From: an uncultured Prevotella sp.
GTDB taxonomy: Bacteria > Bacteroidota > Bacteroidia > Bacteroidales > Bacteroidaceae
Length of the DNA: 14,071 nt
Direction of reading: 5' to 3'
Assembly (NCBI GenBank): GCA_905234355.1
Contig: CAJOHP010000035.1
Coordinates: 1-14,071 of the forward strand
A program made the translations under genes and the position numbers. Below the pieces are notes generated by a model. That model was not told the origin of the DNA. It ran no database searches and worked only from the letters and a program-made list of their open reading frames with translations. Below are positions 1-5,413 of the stretch, one piece after another. Numbering within the stretch: the first letter of the stretch is position 1; each line of letters opens with the position of its first letter.

Positions 1-1
1 C

Positions 2-121
2 TCTGATGCGAAGTTCTGCTTCAAGCTTCAACTGGAGGATTGGATCATCGACCTTAACGTGGCAATAAAGACCTCTGGGCCGGAATACAAAAAGGCTATT
101 GTGAGAAACAGAATCCCATAA
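2..121 (+). CDS. C-terminal end of an unrecognised protein (5' truncated by window edge)
   Basis: One frame is open from the window edge to a TAA at 119-121, giving 39 residues that begin SDAKFCFKLQLEDW and end AIVRNRIP. The composition (aromatic and charged, ending in a basic IVRNRIP tail) looks like the end of a real soluble protein rather than noise. I do not recognise the family and assign no function. The gene stands just upstream of a MntA-HepT pair in the same orientation, so it may belong to the same accessory patch. No terminator-like hairpin is obvious between it and the next gene. Confidence 0.45.
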   Translation, partial: SDAKFCFKLQLEDWIIDLNVAIKTSGPEYKKAIVRNRIP

Positions 122-248
122 AAGCGCAAAATTAAGAATTGGCACTAACGATGTCTATATCATCTTTCTACCGCCCATGGTTAAAAACCCATCAATGTCA
201 AACTAAACCGTGGGAATTAACAGAACCCACCTTAAGCTATTACAAAAG

Positions 249-554
249 ATGATGAGAACACGACAAGAATACATAGACATTCTCAAAAGCCATGCTAATG
301 TGCTTAGGGCTAACTATGACATTAGCTATATGCGGCTTTTTGGCTCTGTGGCCAAGGACGAGCATCACGAGGGCAGCGATGTTGACCTCTTTGTTGTCAT
401 GCCTCCAAAGGCTTATAACATTTGTGCTGCTGCTGACTATCTGGAGTCTATCCTTGGTGCTAATGTGGACTTAATCCGTAAGCATAACAACATGCGTCCC
501 TTTTTCTTGAACCAAATCGACAAATATGGAATCGATATCTTTGGAAAAGCGTGA
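249..554 (+). CDS. mntA: MntA-like minimal nucleotidyltransferase (antitoxin of a HepT-MntA pair)
   Basis: A minimal nucleotidyltransferase of about 101 residues. The family signature GSX10DXD is complete: FGS at residues 31-33, then ten residues, then DVD at 44-46, with a third carboxylate in the strand NVDLI (D74). In characterised HepT-MntA systems this enzyme AMPylates a tyrosine of the HepT ribonuclease and so neutralises it. I chose the ATG at 249 (protein begins MMRTRQEYIDIL) because family members usually start just before this first helix; a GTG at 210 would add 13 residues of unconvincing sequence. No Shine-Dalgarno is seen, which is usual in Bacteroidetes. Its 3' end overlaps the start of the hepT remnant by 29 bp, the usual arrangement for this pair. 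The enzyme looks intact, but its partner is destroyed, so its present role is unclear. Confidence 0.82.
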   Translation: MMRTRQEYIDILKSHANVLRANYDISYMRLFGSVAKDEHHEGSDVDLFVVMPPKAYNICAAADYLESILGANVDLIRKHNNMRPFFLNQIDKYGIDIFGKA

Positions 555-728
555 AGTAGTGCTCGACATCCTTCTTCGGAAATTCCCTGGCATCAAGTAT
601 TCGGATTAAGGAACAGAATTGCTTATGGCTACTTCGATATTGATGTTGATGTCATTTCAGAAGTCATTAACGAAGACTTGCAACCATTGATGGATGCAAC
701 ATCCTTTTTTATCGACTATTTCAAATAG
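526..728 (+). pseudogene. hepT remnant: HEPN toxin with internal deletion and frameshift
   Basis: Two pieces of one HepT-type HEPN ribonuclease survive in different frames. The N-terminus starts at ATG 526 inside mntA and reads MESISLEKREVVLDILLR, a typical HepT first helix, before running to an early TAA at 607-609. The C-terminus lies in another frame, from about 576 to TAG 726-728. It reads EIPWHQVFGLRNRIAYGYFDID and then VISEVINEDLQPLMD, the hallmark end of the family. The middle is missing: HepT proteins are usually about 110 residues and only about 65 are accounted for, so roughly 45 residues' worth of DNA, not a multiple of three, has gone at about 570-580. The active-site motif RX4HXY reads R-NRIA-Y-G-Y, so the catalytic histidine position carries tyrosine (TAT where CAT is expected). 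The target tyrosine for MntA is still there. The gene cannot make a functional toxin. Confidence 0.8.
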
Positions 729-735
729 TTTCCTT

Positions 736-1136
736 TCAGACTCGGAGTAGGTTCGTAGATGATTCGTTGATGCCATAGTGCAGAATGTCGGGATTCGAGC
801 GAAAGAATGCTTCAATAATGCAAAAAACGGTCTGCCAAATTTTCGAATCGTTAGGTGAGGCAGCACCGCTCATGTTGACAAGATTAAACCAGTATGCCGT
901 GAATTTTGGTTTGTCTTCCATCGTGAAGTCCACAAAGTACTTCAGGTCATAGTCCGTTTCGAAATAGAAACGGTTAGACTCTTCCCATACATGGTAAGAG
1001 GAGAAAAGGTTGTTTTACCTTCTTCCTCCAACTGCTGTTGACGGGCTTTGGCTCTAAGAAACATCTGCCTTACTTCGTCATGGGACGGACGATCAAAAGT
1101 TGTATTCTTTGCTTCCATAATCGAACTTTTTTTCAT
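736..1136 (-). pseudogene. Frameshifted DUF6169-like small protein gene
   Basis: The N-terminal half reads from ATG 1136 (or ATG 1118, the second methionine) through HDEVRQMFLRAKARQQQLEEEGK. The reading then has to move to another frame, where it continues SSYHVWEESNRFYFETDYD, TMEDKPKFTAYWFNL, SPNDSKIWQTVFCIIEAFF and NPDILHYGINES before a stop at 736. This pattern (a short helical leader, then a Y-F-x-T-D-Y strand, a PxD..I..TV..IIE.FF helix and an L-Y strand) matches what I recall of DUF6169, a small Bacteroidetes family of unknown function often found near TA-like genes. The frames join if one A is restored in the run GGTAAAAC at about 1010. The usual C-terminal R..LF..W segment is also missing or frameshifted and runs into the hepT remnant coming from the other strand. 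The strong promoter at 1148-1178 favours ATG 1118, since 1136 would leave almost no leader. Confidence 0.6.
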
Positions 1137-1147
1137 GATTCCGGCTG

Positions 1148-1178
1148 CAAATTTACATATTAATTCTGAATAATCAAA
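1148..1178 (-). promoter_or_regulatory. Bacteroidetes-type promoter for the DUF6169-like gene
   Basis: On the minus strand TTTG (1178-1175), a 19-nt spacer and TAAATTTG (1155-1148) match the Bacteroidetes primary-sigma consensus TTTG-N19/20-TAnnTTTG exactly. Transcription would start near 1142. The gene behind it is broken but the promoter is perfect, which suggests recent decay. Confidence 0.7.
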
Positions 1179-1226
1179 GGAAAACGGCGTGAAAGATTCG
1201 ATTGAGCAAAATTGTATGGTGTATAT

Positions 1227-1391
1227 ATGGCAAAGAATGATAAAGGCTTCATCTCCTTGTGGGACTTACAGAATGATATGCGGAGTGAGGAGATCATGTG
1301 GACTTACGGGCAGGTGCGCGGGGCGTTCGAGGACGAGCATCCGCACAGCATGGTGGATGCGAGCGATGCGTATGTGCTGACGGAAGGGTGA
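1227..1391 (+). CDS. Small hypothetical protein, 54 aa
   Basis: The ATG at 1227 opens a 54-residue protein beginning MAKNDKGFISLWDLQNDMRS and ending DASDAYVLTEG. It is acidic and amphipathic, without a signal peptide or membrane segment. Codon use at the GC-rich 3' half is unlike the AT-rich neighbouring sequence and resembles the core genes of this window. The stop TGA (1389-1391) overlaps an ATG at 1391 in the +2 frame that opens 20 further codons (MVVREDEATFRVITEW...) to a stop at 1451-1453. The two parts could be the halves of one protein broken by a frameshift, or a chance overlap. I do not recognise a family. It faces the yoeB remnant convergently and lies divergent from the DUF6169-like gene. 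Confidence 0.4.
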   Translation: MAKNDKGFISLWDLQNDMRSEEIMWTYGQVRGAFEDEHPHSMVDASDAYVLTEG

Positions 1392-1466
1392 TGGTGGTGA
1401 GGGAGGATGAAGCCACGTTTCGCGTCATCACGGAGTGGGTGGTTTCTGCCTGACATGATACCTGTG

Positions 1467-1589
1467 TCATTTATCGTTATAGTGTTCCTCGGCTTGAACT
1501 ATCAGTACCGTAACACAATCGTCATAGATGTCGTAGATAATCCGGTCGTGAGCGGTGATGTGGCGTGAATAAATACTCAATTGTGTAGA
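1467..1589 (-). pseudogene. yoeB/txe-type toxin remnant (C-terminal half only)
   Basis: The minus strand from 1589 to the TGA at 1467-1469 reads STQLSIYSRHITAHDRIIYD followed by IYDDCVTVLIVQAEEHYNDK. This aligns with the last third of YoeB-type mRNA interferases (E. coli pattern FWSRRITEEHRLVY ... RYHY). The arginine corresponding to Arg65 and the terminal His-Tyr pair corresponding to His83-Tyr84 are kept. The N-terminal half, including the start codon and the Glu46 equivalent, is absent. The remnant is in frame with the antitoxin gene just upstream, separated only by that gene's stop codon, so a deletion of roughly 130-150 bp removed the toxin's beginning. It cannot be translated on its own because it has no start codon. 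Confidence 0.72.
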
Positions 1590-1850
1590 TCATAGGCTGT
1601 CGAAATAGTGTTGCATCTCTTCTGGGGTGCTGCAAGAAATGGTTTCGCCATTGGCATACTCGCGGCGGGCCTTGTTGATAGAACGGCGCATGGCAGGCGT
1701 AATGGTATTGTCGTCGCTGATGGTGGCTACACGTACCGATGCTACACCCCGTATCAACTTCAGTGCCTTTTTGATGTCGGCCACGAGTGCATTGTCTTCC
1801 AGAGTGATAATCATCTGTGAGGGCTTGGAAATTGAAGTTGCTGTTGCCAT
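1590..1850 (-). CDS. Orphan antitoxin of a YoeB-type TA pair
   Basis: An 86-residue protein from ATG 1850. It begins MATATSISKPSQMIITLEDN and continues with IKKALKLIRGVASVRVATI, a basic region MRRSINKARREYANG and the acidic tail STPEEMQHYFDSL. The layout (N-terminal strand, one ALKLIRGVASV helix-strand unit, acidic C-terminal toxin-wrapping tail) matches Bacteroidales antitoxins that stand directly before YoeB toxins, and a YoeB remnant follows immediately. The frame stays open upstream to 2075, which would give 161 residues with a hydrophobic stretch. I rejected that start because the added part is low-complexity and unlike antitoxins. The antitoxin itself looks intact. With the toxin destroyed it could persist only as a leftover or as a neutraliser of related toxins elsewhere. 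Confidence 0.65.
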   Translation of the reverse strand: MATATSISKPSQMIITLEDNALVADIKKALKLIRGVASVRVATISDDNTITPAMRRSINKARREYANGETISCSTPEEMQHYFDSL

Positions 1851-2144
1851 GTCGTTTCTGTCTTTAATAGGTTTCACGCGGCAGAGATACAACAAAAATG
1901 TGAGAATGCAAATAAAAAGGGCGAGAAAAGTTTTGTTTCCGGCCAAGCCGGGCAAGATAATAGATATCGTCAGCACGGCGTGGATGATGGTGGCGAGGGA
2001 GGACGAGACAAATGGTTGCAGCCGATGGTCAGTTCGAGCCTTTGCCGCCTGTACCTGCCGGTGTGTGTTACACAAAATAGTTAAATCACGTTAATTACGA
2101 CACAAAATATCACCCAGCATCACCCCGATGTCGGCAAAAAGTAG

Positions 2145-2152
2145 TACCTTTG
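2145..2152 (+). promoter_or_regulatory. -7 element of the rplU-rpmA promoter
   Basis: TACCTTTG at 2145-2152 fits the Bacteroidetes -7 consensus TAnnTTTG. No convincing TTTG is present 19-21 nt upstream. The 12-mer AGTACCTTTGCA around it recurs exactly at the serS promoter (3075-3086), which supports the call. Transcription would start near 2158, leaving a leader of about 80 nt before rplU. Confidence 0.6.
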
Positions 2153-2167
2153 CAGCCCGAAACGAGT

Positions 2168-2213
2168 CCGAGGAGGCAGGGTGAAGTGCGCACGGACGTG
2201 TGCCGCCTTTCGG
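2168..2213 (+). promoter_or_regulatory. Structured 5' leader of rplU (candidate L21 autoregulatory hairpin)
   Basis: A nested stem-loop fills most of the leader. CCGA 2168-2171 pairs with TCGG 2210-2213, AGGC 2174-2177 with GCCT 2205-2208, and GCGCAC 2188-2193 with GTGTGC 2198-2203 (one G-U) around a GGAC loop. Leaders of ribosomal protein operons often bind one of their own products, so an L21-binding role is plausible but inferred. Confidence 0.45.
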
Positions 2214-2239
2214 AAAAACCCCTATTCAATAAACAAACA

Positions 2240-2557
2240 ATGTACGCAATTGTAGAAATTCAGGGTCAGCAGTTCAAGGCCGAAGAGGGCAAGAAGCTCT
2301 TCGTCCACCACATCAAAGACGTGGAGGCGGGCAAGACTGTTGAATTTGACAAAGTGCTGCTCGTCGATGCCGACGGCGCTGTCAAGGTAGGCGCACCCAC
2401 CGTAGACGGTGCAAAAGTAGTAGTAGAAGTAGTGAACCCGCTGGTCAAGGGCGACAAGGTCATCGTCTTCAAGATGAAGCGTCGCAAGGACTCGCGCAAG
2501 CGCAACGGTCACCGCGAGCAGTTCACTGAAGTAGTAATCAAGCAGGTAGTCGCTTAA
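2240..2557 (+). CDS. rplU: 50S ribosomal protein L21
   Basis: A 105-residue bacterial L21 (bL21), a primary 23S rRNA-binding protein of the large subunit. The family opening MYAIVEIQGQQFKAEEG, the central VDADGAVKVGAP / GAKVVVEVV strands and the basic C-terminal signature FKMKRRKDSRKRNGHREQF are all present at normal length. The ATG at 2240 is chosen because it gives the invariant MYAIVEI start; a TTG at 2150 would extend through the promoter and leader. rpmA follows after 20 bp, the near-universal rplU-rpmA order, so the two are cotranscribed. Confidence 0.97.
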   Translation: MYAIVEIQGQQFKAEEGKKLFVHHIKDVEAGKTVEFDKVLLVDADGAVKVGAPTVDGAKVVVEVVNPLVKGDKVIVFKMKRRKDSRKRNGHREQFTEVVIKQVVA

Positions 2558-2563
2558 AAACGT

Positions 2564-2569
2564 AGGAGG
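2564..2569 (+). promoter_or_regulatory. Canonical Shine-Dalgarno of rpmA
   Basis: AGGAGG lies 8 nt before the rpmA ATG. This stands out because Bacteroidetes genes usually lack a Shine-Dalgarno, and no comparable motif precedes the other genes in this window that I checked. It may let rpmA initiate efficiently independently of rplU. Confidence 0.7.
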
Positions 2570-2577
2570 AACACATT

Positions 2578-2841
2578 ATGGCACATAAAAAAGGTGTAGG
2601 TAGTTCGAAAAACGGTCGTGAGAGCGCAGCTCAGCGACTGGGCGTGAAAATCTGGGGCGGACAGAAGGTGCAGGCTGGCAACATCATCGTGCGCCAGCGC
2701 GGCACACACCACAACCCCGGCAACGGCGTGGCTATCGGTAAGGACGATACCCTCTTCGCACTCATCGACGGAACAGTTTGCTTCCACAAAGGAAAGCGCG
2801 ACAAGAGCGTCGTCTCAGTCATACCCGAAGTTCAGGCCTAA
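2578..2841 (+). CDS. rpmA: 50S ribosomal protein L27
   Basis: An 87-residue L27 (bL27), whose N-terminal tail reaches the peptidyl-transferase centre. The start MAHKKGVGSSKNGRES is the standard form without the cleavable N-terminal extension known from Firmicutes. The signature GGQKVQAGNIIVRQRGTHHNPG and the core VAIGKDDTLFALIDG follow. It is the second gene of the rplU-rpmA operon, which ends at the hairpin at 2885-2922. Confidence 0.97.
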   Translation: MAHKKGVGSSKNGRESAAQRLGVKIWGGQKVQAGNIIVRQRGTHHNPGNGVAIGKDDTLFALIDGTVCFHKGKRDKSVVSVIPEVQA

Positions 2842-2884
2842 CACACACACACTTACAAACAAAACTTACTTCCAAACAAACAAC

Positions 2885-2922
2885 AAAAGCTCCCAAATCT
2901 CACTACGAGATTTGGGACTTTT
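2885..2922 (+). terminator. Intrinsic terminator of rplU-rpmA
   Basis: A perfect 11-bp inverted repeat, TCCCAAATCTC (2891-2901) and GAGATTTGGGA (2907-2917), with a 5-nt ACTAC loop. It is flanked by AAAAG on the left and CTTTT on the right, giving a U-tract and an A-tract. It lies 49 bp after the rpmA stop. Confidence 0.85.
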
Positions 2923-3051
2923 GCATCTTAATGCCGTTCCTGTACGGAGCGCATCATCTCAACGCTAACACCGACATGCCCCCCCAAAGAGGCGCAAGAA
3001 CAGACACACTTGAATCTTCCGCGGGATTTGAACCAAAAAAAGAAACTTTTG

Positions 3052-3083
3052 TTTGGTAGTTACCACGATTTGCAGTACCTTTG
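3052..3083 (+). promoter_or_regulatory. serS promoter
   Basis: TTTG at 3052-3055, a 20-nt spacer and TACCTTTG at 3076-3083 match the Bacteroidetes consensus fully. Transcription would start near 3090, leaving an AT-rich leader of about 55 nt. The remaining bases of the 302-bp rpmA-serS gap (2923-3051) contain nothing else I can support. Confidence 0.75.
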
Positions 3084-3143
3084 CACACGACTTAGTAACG
3101 CACATAGTAAAAAACAAAAAAAACAATAGTCAAGTAATACATC

Positions 3144-4463
3144 ATGCTTACACTGAAACTCATCACCGAGGATACTGACCGCGTGGTCCGTGGTCTGGAG
3201 AAGAAACACTTCAAGGGTGCACGCGAAGCCATCGACCAGGTGCTGGCCACCGACCGTAGCCGCCGCGAGGCACAGCAGCAGCTGGACAAAAACCTGGCCG
3301 AAGCCAAAAAGATGGCAGCACAGATAGGGCAGCTCATGAAGGAGGGCAAGAAAGACGAGGCCAACGCCATCAAGGAGCAGGTGTCTCAGATGAAGGACAC
3401 CAACAAGCAGCTGGAGCAGCAGATGAACGATGCACAGGAGGACCTCGTCAGGCAGCTCTGCCAGATACCCAACATACCCTACGACGAAGTGCCCGAGGGC
3501 GCTGCTGCCGAAGACAACCGCGTGGTGAAGAGCAACCTGAAGGAATGCACGCCCGCCGACACCGTGGGCAACTGGGACTGCAACCCCACGCTGGGCATAG
3601 ACCATCCCCTACCCCACTGGGAACTGGCAAAGAAGTACAACCTCATAGACTTCGACCTCGGCGTGAAGATCACGGGCGCCGGTTTCCCCGTCTATATAGG
3701 CAAGGGAGCCCGCCTGCAGCGCGCACTCATCAACTTCTTCCTCGACGAGGCACGGGCCAGCGGATATACAGAGATCATGCCCCCCACCGTCGTCAATGCG
3801 GCCTCGGGCTACGGCACGGGACAGCTGCCAGACAAGGAGGGACAGATGTATCACTGCGAGGTGGACGACTTCTACCTCATCCCCACAGCTGAGGTGCCTG
3901 TGACCAACATCTACCGCGACGTCATCCTCGAGGAGAAAGACCTGCCCGTGAAGAACTGTGCCTACACCGAGTGCTTCCGCCGCGAGGCCGGCTCCTACGG
4001 CAAGGACGTGCGCGGGCTGAACCGTCTGCACGAGTTCTCGAAGATAGAGATAGTGCGCATAGACAAGCCTGAGCACTCCAAGGAAAGCCACAAGGAGATG
4101 CTCAGCCACGTGGAGGGCCTGCTCAAGAAACTGGAGCTGCCCTACCGCATCCTGCTGCTCTGCGGTGGCGACCAGTCGTTTACCAGCAGCATCTGCTACG
4201 ACTTCGAGGTCTACAGCGAGGCGCAGGGACGGTGGCTCGAAGTGTCGTCGGTCAGCAACTTCGACACCTACCAGGCCAACCGTCTGAAGTGCCGCTACCG
4301 CCGCGAGGACACCAAGAAGACGGAGCTGTGCCACACGCTCAACGGCTCGGCACTGGCCCTTCCGCGCATCGTGGCCGCACTGCTGGAGAACAACCAGACG
4401 GCTGAGGGCATACGCATACCGAAAGCCCTGCAGCCTTATACGGGCTTTGAGATGATAGACTGA
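3144..4463 (+). CDS. serS: Seryl-tRNA synthetase
   Basis: A 439-residue class II aminoacyl-tRNA synthetase that charges tRNA-Ser (and tRNA-Sec where present) in the cytoplasm. Residues 1-110 form the N-terminal tRNA-binding arm, a long antiparallel coiled coil rich in Lys, Glu, Gln and Ala. The catalytic domain shows TAEVP (248-252, serine pocket), motif 2 (CFRREAG with the later R-LHEFSKIEIV, about 276-305) and motif 3 (LNGSALALPRIVAALLENNQ, about 399-418, with its invariant arginine). The length is normal. The start at 3144 is supported by the promoter and leader upstream and by the MLTLKLI opening. It is monocistronic and ends at the hairpin shared with araD. Confidence 0.97.
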   Translation: MLTLKLITEDTDRVVRGLEKKHFKGAREAIDQVLATDRSRREAQQQLDKNLAEAKKMAAQIGQLMKEGKKDEANAIKEQVSQMKDTNKQLEQQMNDAQEDLVRQLCQIPNIPYDEVPEGAAAEDNRVVKSNLKECTPADTVGNWDCNPTLGIDHPLPHWELAKKYNLIDFDLGVKITGAGFPVYIGKGARLQRALINFFLDEARASGYTEIMPPTVVNAASGYGTGQLPDKEGQMYHCEVDDFYLIPTAEVPVTNIYRDVILEEKDLPVKNCAYTECFRREAGSYGKDVRGLNRLHEFSKIEIVRIDKPEHSKESHKEMLSHVEGLLKKLELPYRILLLCGGDQSFTSSICYDFEVYSEAQGRWLEVSSVSNFDTYQANRLKCRYRREDTKKTELCHTLNGSALALPRIVAALLENNQTAEGIRIPKALQPYTGFEMID

Positions 4464-4519
4464 CGGAACGCCGGCCTGCCCGAGGGCGGCAAGCCATGCG
4501 ATACAGGAGAAAAGAAAGG

Positions 4520-4551
4520 GTCCCCTCTCTTCCATACGGAAGGGAGGGGAC
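4520..4551. terminator. Shared terminator hairpin between convergent serS and araD
   Basis: GTCCCCTCTCTTCC (4520-4533) and GGAAGGGAGGGGAC (4538-4551) form a 14-bp stem with one G-U pair and an ATAC tetraloop. The stem lies between the serS stop (4463) and the araD stop (4572), 57 and 21 bp away. Short A- and T-rich flanks occur on each side, so it may work in both directions. Confidence 0.75.
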
Positions 4552-4571
4552 TCTCTTTGGTTACTGGCAGC

Positions 4572-5282
4572 TCAGTGCTTCTGACCTTTCTGCCCGTAGT
4601 AGGCATTGGGGCCGTGCTTGCGGCTGTAGTGCTTCTCGATGAGCAGGGGGTTCATCGTCGTAGAGGGGTTGACGGCAAAGGCCACAAAGGCCATCTTGGC
4701 ACACTGCTCCATGACCTTGGCGTTGTAGACGGCATTGTCGGGCGACGTGCCCCAGGAGAACGGGCCGTGGTTCTTCACCAGCACGGCGGGCGTGTGGTCG
4801 GGGTTGATCTTGCGGCGATGGAGTATCTCGTCGACGATGACGTTGCCCGTCTCCAGCTCATACTGACCTTCCACCTCTTCCTTCGTCATGTCGCGCGTGC
4901 AGGGGATGTCTTTGTAGAAGTAGTCGGCATGGGTGGTGCCGATGTTGGGGATGTCGCGTCCTGCCTGGGCAAAGGCTGTGGCATAGGTGGAATGGGTGTG
5001 CACGACGCCCTGTATGTTGGGGAACGCCTTGTAGAGCACGAGATGTGTGGGGGTGTCGCTCGAGGGGTTGAGGTCGCCCTCGACGACCTTGCCTGTCTCA
5101 AGGTCGACGACCACCATGTCGTCGGCCTTCATGTCGTCATAGGCCACGCCTGACGGCTTGATGACCACAAGCCCTTTCTCGCGGTCGATGCCGCTGACGT
5201 TGCCCCAGGTGAAGATGACCAGTCCCTGCTTGACCAGATCGAGGTTGGCCTTGAATACTTTTTGCTTGAGTTCTTCTAACAT
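4572..5282 (-). CDS. araD: L-ribulose-5-phosphate 4-epimerase
   Basis: A 236-residue class II aldolase-like enzyme that converts L-ribulose 5-phosphate to D-xylulose 5-phosphate, the last arabinose-specific step before the pentose phosphate pathway. Key residues sit at the same positions as in the E. coli enzyme: SSD ending at D76, zinc ligands H95 and H97 in HTHS, a third histidine in NHG (H172), D120 in HADYFYKDIPCTR, and Y229 near the C-terminus. The conserved PCTRDMT strand separates it from plain L-fuculose-phosphate aldolases. It is the last gene of the minus-strand arabinose operon, 131 bp after araR, with a repeated hairpin element in that spacer. araA and araB are not nearby. Confidence 0.93.
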   Translation of the reverse strand: MLEELKQKVFKANLDLVKQGLVIFTWGNVSGIDREKGLVVIKPSGVAYDDMKADDMVVVDLETGKVVEGDLNPSSDTPTHLVLYKAFPNIQGVVHTHSTYATAFAQAGRDIPNIGTTHADYFYKDIPCTRDMTKEEVEGQYELETGNVIVDEILHRRKINPDHTPAVLVKNHGPFSWGTSPDNAVYNAKVMEQCAKMAFVAFAVNPSTTMNPLLIEKHYSRKHGPNAYYGQKGQKH

Positions 5283-5306
5283 ATCGCTGTGGTGCCTCCC
5301 TGCTGT

Positions 5307-5351
5307 TCCCTCGCTTGGCGGGGGACGACCGTATCAGAGGCTCGGGTCTGA
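5307..5351 (-). promoter_or_regulatory. Hairpin plus conserved leader element upstream of araD
   Basis: A stem TCCCTCGC (5307-5314) / GCGGGGGA (5318-5325, one G-U) stands next to a conserved block which on the minus strand reads TCAGACCC, then GCCTCTG, then CGGTCGTCCCCC. The same arrangement occurs before the sodium/sugar symporter gene (7931-7977). Both lie 35-40 bp before the ATG. It could be a shared regulatory leader or two copies of a small intergenic repeat. Confidence 0.5.
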
Positions 5352-5413
5352 GAAACGGGAAAAACGGAGGACGGCCGCCGTCCCACGTGCATCGAAGGAC
5401 GGAGGCCGGCAAC

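Noticed and set aside
657..866. Minus-strand 69-codon open frame as a separate gene
   Set aside because: It overlaps the DUF6169-like gene and the hepT remnant. At most its start includes frameshifted tail sequence of the DUF6169-like gene.
1851..2075. Extension of the antitoxin frame upstream, giving a 161-residue protein with a hydrophobic stretch
   Set aside because: The added part is unlike any antitoxin and of low complexity, and the ATG at 1850 gives the expected size. Without conservation data the longer start is not supported.
2150..2239. TTG start extending rplU by 30 residues
   Set aside because: It would begin inside the -7 promoter element and translate the structured leader; L21 proteins start MYAIV at 2240.
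2831..2883. CA-rich tract after rpmA as a repeat array
   Set aside because: It is simple low-complexity sequence without regular units or spacers; no CRISPR-like repeat is present anywhere in the window.
3018..3038. tRNA-like 3' fragment on the minus strand (GGTTCAAATCCCGCGG)
   Set aside because: It resembles a T-arm loop, but the five-base T stem does not pair beyond two bases and there is no cloverleaf upstream. An att-site remnant is possible but unsupported.
2778..3059. Plus-strand open frame of 93 codons across the rpmA end and the terminator
   Set aside because: It overlaps rpmA out of frame and runs through the intrinsic terminator; its composition is random.
3609..4535. Minus-strand open frame (308 codons) opposite serS
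   Set aside because: It is a shadow of a conserved synthetase gene, with no recognisable domain.
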